Shown here one piece after another: positions 8,463 through 10,881 of a stretch of 10,881 nt of DNA. The stretch is taken from contig SGPL01000824.1 in the NCBI GenBank assembly GCA_004802705.1, forward strand, positions 1 through 10,881. Reading direction: 5' to 3'. Source of the stretch: Bondarzewia mesenterica (lineage: Eukaryota > Basidiomycota > Agaricomycetes > Russulales > Bondarzewiaceae). Both the position numbers and the translations under genes were made by a program. Numbering within the stretch: position 1 is the first letter of the stretch; every line of letters begins with the position of its first letter. The notes beneath the pieces are model-generated. The model was not told the origin of the DNA. It saw only the letters and a list, made by a program, of their open reading frames with translations, and did no database searches.

Positions 8463-9172
8463 ATGGCTGGCCCCAACACCATGACGGTGACTGGGGGTGG
8501 GGGGGATGATGGGTGGAATGAATGGGACGATGGGCCCGGCGTTGGTGATATGAATATGCGGGGTATGATGGGGCCCATGTTGGTCCCAATGGGTGGAGAT
8601 CAACTTTGCTCCCGTTCTGTTATCATCTTTTTTGGGGTGAGAACTCTATCTTGCTCGTTTCCTGACTTCTTGGATGACAAGCCTTATCTGCATCCCATCG
8701 TCGCAACCATCGCCCGCAATCAGTTCATCAAGCCCAAGTTATTTGACCCGTCTTTTTACAGCAGTAGTGTCAAAGAGCGAGCAAGCGAGCATGAGATACC
8801 GGCAGCATTGATTGCGCTGATTGCGACTGGGGTGCGTCGCTTTATTTTCATCCATCACTATCTAATTCATCATTTTCAGATTCATGCCGCACTTTGTGAA
8901 TGGCAAACTGGGATGCAGACTGAGATCTTTTTCACCAAGAATTCTTACAGCAACATATATCACAAACATCTCGCCTCGCTACCACAACGTGGTTTCGTGG
9001 TTTCGGAGCTATATGATACGGCAACGTACGTTCATTCTCATCTTCTCTGAATCTTATACTTATCGTTATCAGGGGCACTTCAAATGTTGATGTGATTGAC
9101 GATGAGCCGGTCGTAGGCCTTGCTCTTGCAAACCAGAAGTCCGTGCTCCGCAAGAAAGATGATGAGAATTAA
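8463..9172 (+). CDS. DUF6532-family protein, short or N-terminally eroded
   Basis: Uncharacterised domain family of Agaricomycetes; function unknown. Exons 8463-8831, 8880-9025 and 9073-9172 (TAA) with 48- and 47-nt introns give 204 residues. The domain runs from DKPYLHPIVATIARNQF through PAALIALIATG|IHAALCEWQTG to EIFFTKNSYSNIYHKHLASL. This follows the family pattern of a PYLHP-type start, an AL(V/I)ALxAT(A/G)xHAALxEW core and an FSxNAYxDVYxxH-like segment. The last exon is acidic and ends KKDDEN. The first ~45 residues are Gly/Met/Asp-rich (GVGDMNMRGMMGPMLVPMGG) and look unlike the domain. The ATG at 8463 is only the first in frame. An optional 45-nt intron (8637-8681, GTGAGA, internal CTGAC) would keep frame. 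Members are often multicopy, and many models are partial. Confidence 0.6.
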
Positions 9173-9396
9173 ACTGTTCCGGTCCTCGTTCTGCTCATGT
9201 TCTTTTTTTGTAAGTTCTTCTGTTGATCCTTCATTTGTTTTCTAATGTCACGTTTCAGGTTGCGTTAGAACTCTCTGTCTCGGTCTTCATCATTACTTTA
9301 TATTTCAGTCCTGCCTCTTTTTGTCACCCTGAGTCCTCGTCATCTTTATCACTTTTTTAATTCTACCTCTAATGCCACCTGTCTGCTGGTTCTCAG
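9173..9396. other. Pyrimidine-rich trailer, no gene
   Basis: This T/C-rich sequence follows the DUF6532 stop, with several oligo-T stretches. It is probably a 3' untranslated region passing into repeat DNA. I see no coding frame or structured RNA. Confidence 0.3.
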
Positions 9397-9494
9397 TTTT
9401 CTGCATACTCTCCACTCACTTGATATAGATTTTCTGCATATCCCCACTCATCAGATATAGATTTTCCGCATACTCCTTGCTTATTACATGCAAA
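9397..9494. repeat. Decayed tandem repeat, 32-33 bp unit, three copies
   Basis: The anchor ttttctgcata / ttttctgcata / ttttccgcata recurs with CTGCAT, CTGCAT and CCGCAT at 9401, 9434 and 9466. The first two units share CCACTCA and GATATAGATTTT; the third is more diverged. The unit spacing is 33 then 32 bp. Confidence 0.7.
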
Positions 9495-9514
9495 TTTTCT
9501 GTTGATATACCAGC

Positions 9515-9786
9515 TTATCTCATCTACCAAAATAGAGTTGATTGTCAGTGATTATCAAATGGATAAGATAAACAATGGTAGATAATTACAATTCAATTTG
9601 ATACTGGTGCATGCTTCTTTCATTGAAATCAGTGTTTAATAGAAGATAATTATCTGCTGATTATCTCCCACCCTGTATAAGCTTGAACATCTTATCAATA
9701 TCTTTTATCAGCTAATAAGATTAAGATAAGAAAAGGTAGTTATCTTATTTACTGGATTATATTGTTTTTGCTAATAAGATCTTATT
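9515..9786. repeat. GATAA/TTATC cluster with perfect palindromes
   Basis: Twelve GATAA or TTATC pentamers lie within 9515-9744, for example TTATC at 9515, 9552, 9661 and 9692 and GATAA at 9562, 9567, 9581, 9645 and 9725. Two perfect palindromes are present: AGATAATTATCT (9644-9655) and AATAAGATCTTATT (9773-9786). GGTAGAT also occurs inverted near 9520 and 9577. This may be a decayed foldback or MITE-like element, or a GATA-factor site cluster. No coding capacity is seen. Confidence 0.6.
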
Positions 9787-9798
9787 TACATATATTAG

Positions 9799-10038
9799 TG
9801 CTTATTTACATGTTGGGTTTTTCCTGATGTACCCATTGCTTGTAATGACAAACTGGTTTCCTATATCATTGCGAACGGCCATCAAGCAGTCCGTACCTAT
9901 CTGCGATCATATACAAAACTTGAAAAGTGTCGAAGCAATACACTCAGGGAAGTCATAGGATATCACGATCCAACAACGACTGAACTCAGTATGAGGGACT
10001 CCACTGGACAAAAATACTATTATTTAACCTTTGCCTAA
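9799..10038 (+). other. Doubtful 79-codon open frame in AT-rich DNA
   Basis: The stretch between TAG (9796-9798) and TAA (10036-10038) is stop-free and reads like protein: SYIIANGHQAVRTYLRSYTK, then LREVIGYHDPTTTELSMRDS and TGQKYYYLTFA. There is no early ATG and no recognised family. It could be a fragment of a decayed gene or mobile element. Confidence 0.2.
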
Positions 10039-10050
10039 CCCTTTTTCTGT

Positions 10051-10150
10051 AATATCTCACAATTTCTAACAATTACACCATATTGTTCACAATTTCCCGC
10101 AATTGTTAGCAATTTTCCACAATTGTCCCATAATGTCCACAAAATCTCTT
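10051..10150. repeat. 10-bp tandem repeat array, consensus about AATTGTCCAC
   Basis: Ten contiguous decamers stay in exact 10-bp register. CAATT starts at 10060, 10070, 10090, 10100, 10110 and 10120, with variant units between and at the ends (tattgttcac, taatgtccac). Related sequence (caatgtccacaattgacg) continues near 10163-10180 out of strict register. Confidence 0.85.
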
Positions 10151-10270
10151 GATTATTTCATTCAATGTCCACAATTGACGTGCATCTCAAGTACCTACAT
10201 TGCTTCTCAAACGTCCTTGATCGTTCACTCAATATTTATAACTTTGAAAAGTCCAACGTATAATGCCAAT

Positions 10271-10344
10271 AATTGTCAACAAACCCCATCTCACCCAATC
10301 TCATATTCTGACAATTGTCAACAATCCCTATCTCACTTAATCTT
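10271..10344. repeat. Imperfect direct repeat, two ~32-bp copies 42 bp apart
   Basis: Copy A (10271-10302) and copy B (10313-10344) both begin AATTGTCAACAA and contain CCATCTCAC or CTATCTCAC followed by an AATCT-like end. The leading AATTGTCAAC is close to the decamer unit at 10051-10150, so the two repeats probably share an origin. Confidence 0.7.
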
Positions 10345-10674
10345 AATCTTATCCGTCGATCTCCCCCCTCTCATTTATTTCCTGACTATTGCTTTGAGCA
10401 GTGGTCACTCTTAACTCTTTCAGTCGAGGATATTCATCAAGTACATGCTCATGGACATTCATTTGTGGTTTTTCTATGACGGTTGTTATCATTGCAAAAT
10501 AATACATTGGTGTTATACCCCTAATCGAGCAACTCGTCAGCATACTCACTACTCAGAGCCTATTCAGTCCCTTAATATAGTCTAAGACGGACTAGCCGAA
10601 CGTGCATTCTTGCCGACTGAGACTGTCCAGCGGACCTAGGCCTAACCAGTATCTTGCTGAGGTTTTACACGATT
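10345..10674. other. Unassigned sequence between repeats
   Basis: No supported gene. A minus-strand open frame (10549-10349) has no recognised homology. The stretch leads from AT-rich DNA into the GC-richer minisatellite, with CCTAGG near 10635. Confidence 0.25.
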
Positions 10675-10881
10675 GGGCCCAACATTTTAGTGAGATAGTT
10701 TAAGACTGTTGGGCCCAGCAAGGTGAAAAATAGCATAGGGGGTCCTCGGCGATGGTCTGAGATGGGTGGGCCCAGCAAAAGTGCAAATAGCGTAGGGGGT
10801 CCTCGATGACTGTCTGAGATGGGTGGGCCCAACAGAATACAAAATAACGTGGAGGGTCCTCAGTGACCATCTGAGATGGGT
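10675..10881. repeat. 57-bp minisatellite reaching the window edge
   Basis: GGGCCC starts at 10711, 10768 and 10825, giving three adjacent units of exactly 57 bp (10711-10767, 10768-10824, 10825-10881). Each has GGGCCCA at its start, a GGGTCCTC core and CTGAGATGGGT at its end. A shorter diverged copy of 36 bp (10675-10710) precedes them. The window ends exactly at a unit boundary, so the array probably continues. Confidence 0.9.

Noticed and set aside
10103..10414. 103-codon plus-strand frame
   Set aside because: It consists of translated decamer and 42-bp repeats; low complexity and no family.
10349..10549. 66-codon minus-strand frame
   Set aside because: It looks mildly protein-like but has no recognised family, no splice context and lies between repeats.
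10051..10881. CRISPR-like array
   Set aside because: Units are contiguous tandem repeats without unique spacers, and the genome is eukaryotic.

Overview
The window looks like nuclear DNA of a mushroom-forming basidiomycete (Agaricomycetes). The evidence is compact genes cut by many 50-80 nt GT-AG introns, a multi-intron Mph1 helicase of basidiomycete type, and a DUF6532-family fragment, a family I know mainly from Agaricomycetes. There are no bacterial, viral or organellar hallmarks. All family calls come from reading the translations; no database search was run.

Left part (1-2795): three housekeeping genes. A minus-strand secreted FKBP-type prolyl isomerase (1-444) runs off the left edge. 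A 222-bp divergent promoter separates it from RPL39 (667-1026), a complete 51-residue ribosomal protein gene in four exons whose first coding exon is the ATG alone. After about 1.2 kb with only one doubtful reading frame comes GET1 (2194-2795), the ER receptor subunit for tail-anchored proteins. Its first two membrane segments and coiled coil are clear, but the exon expected to carry the third membrane segment is missing.

Centre (3174-7795): MPH1, the FANCM-type DEAH-box DNA helicase, with 12 exons. Two consecutive 4-nt microexons are needed to keep frame. One extra T in a T7 run disrupts the frame near the start codon. The 3' exon encodes a long Ser/Pro-rich, basic and acidic tail with nuclear-localisation-like and CDK-like sites.

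Right part (7796-10881): gene-poor. It holds a minus-strand coding remnant (7951-8242), a short DUF6532 gene or gene fragment (8463-9172), and then 1.7 kb of AT-rich DNA built from several unrelated short repeat types: a 32-33 bp tandem repeat, a GATAA/TTATC cluster with perfect palindromes, a 10-bp decamer array, a 42-bp-spaced direct repeat and a 57-bp minisatellite that runs to the window edge.

Single-base frame breaks in two conserved genes (FKBP exon 3, MPH1 exon 1), and probably a third in the minus-strand remnant, suggest either residual assembly indels or recent gene decay. Nothing here forms an obvious new multi-gene system. The most notable items are the paired MPH1 microexons, the truncated GET1, the frame breaks, the unlisted minus-strand remnant and the layered repeats at the right end.
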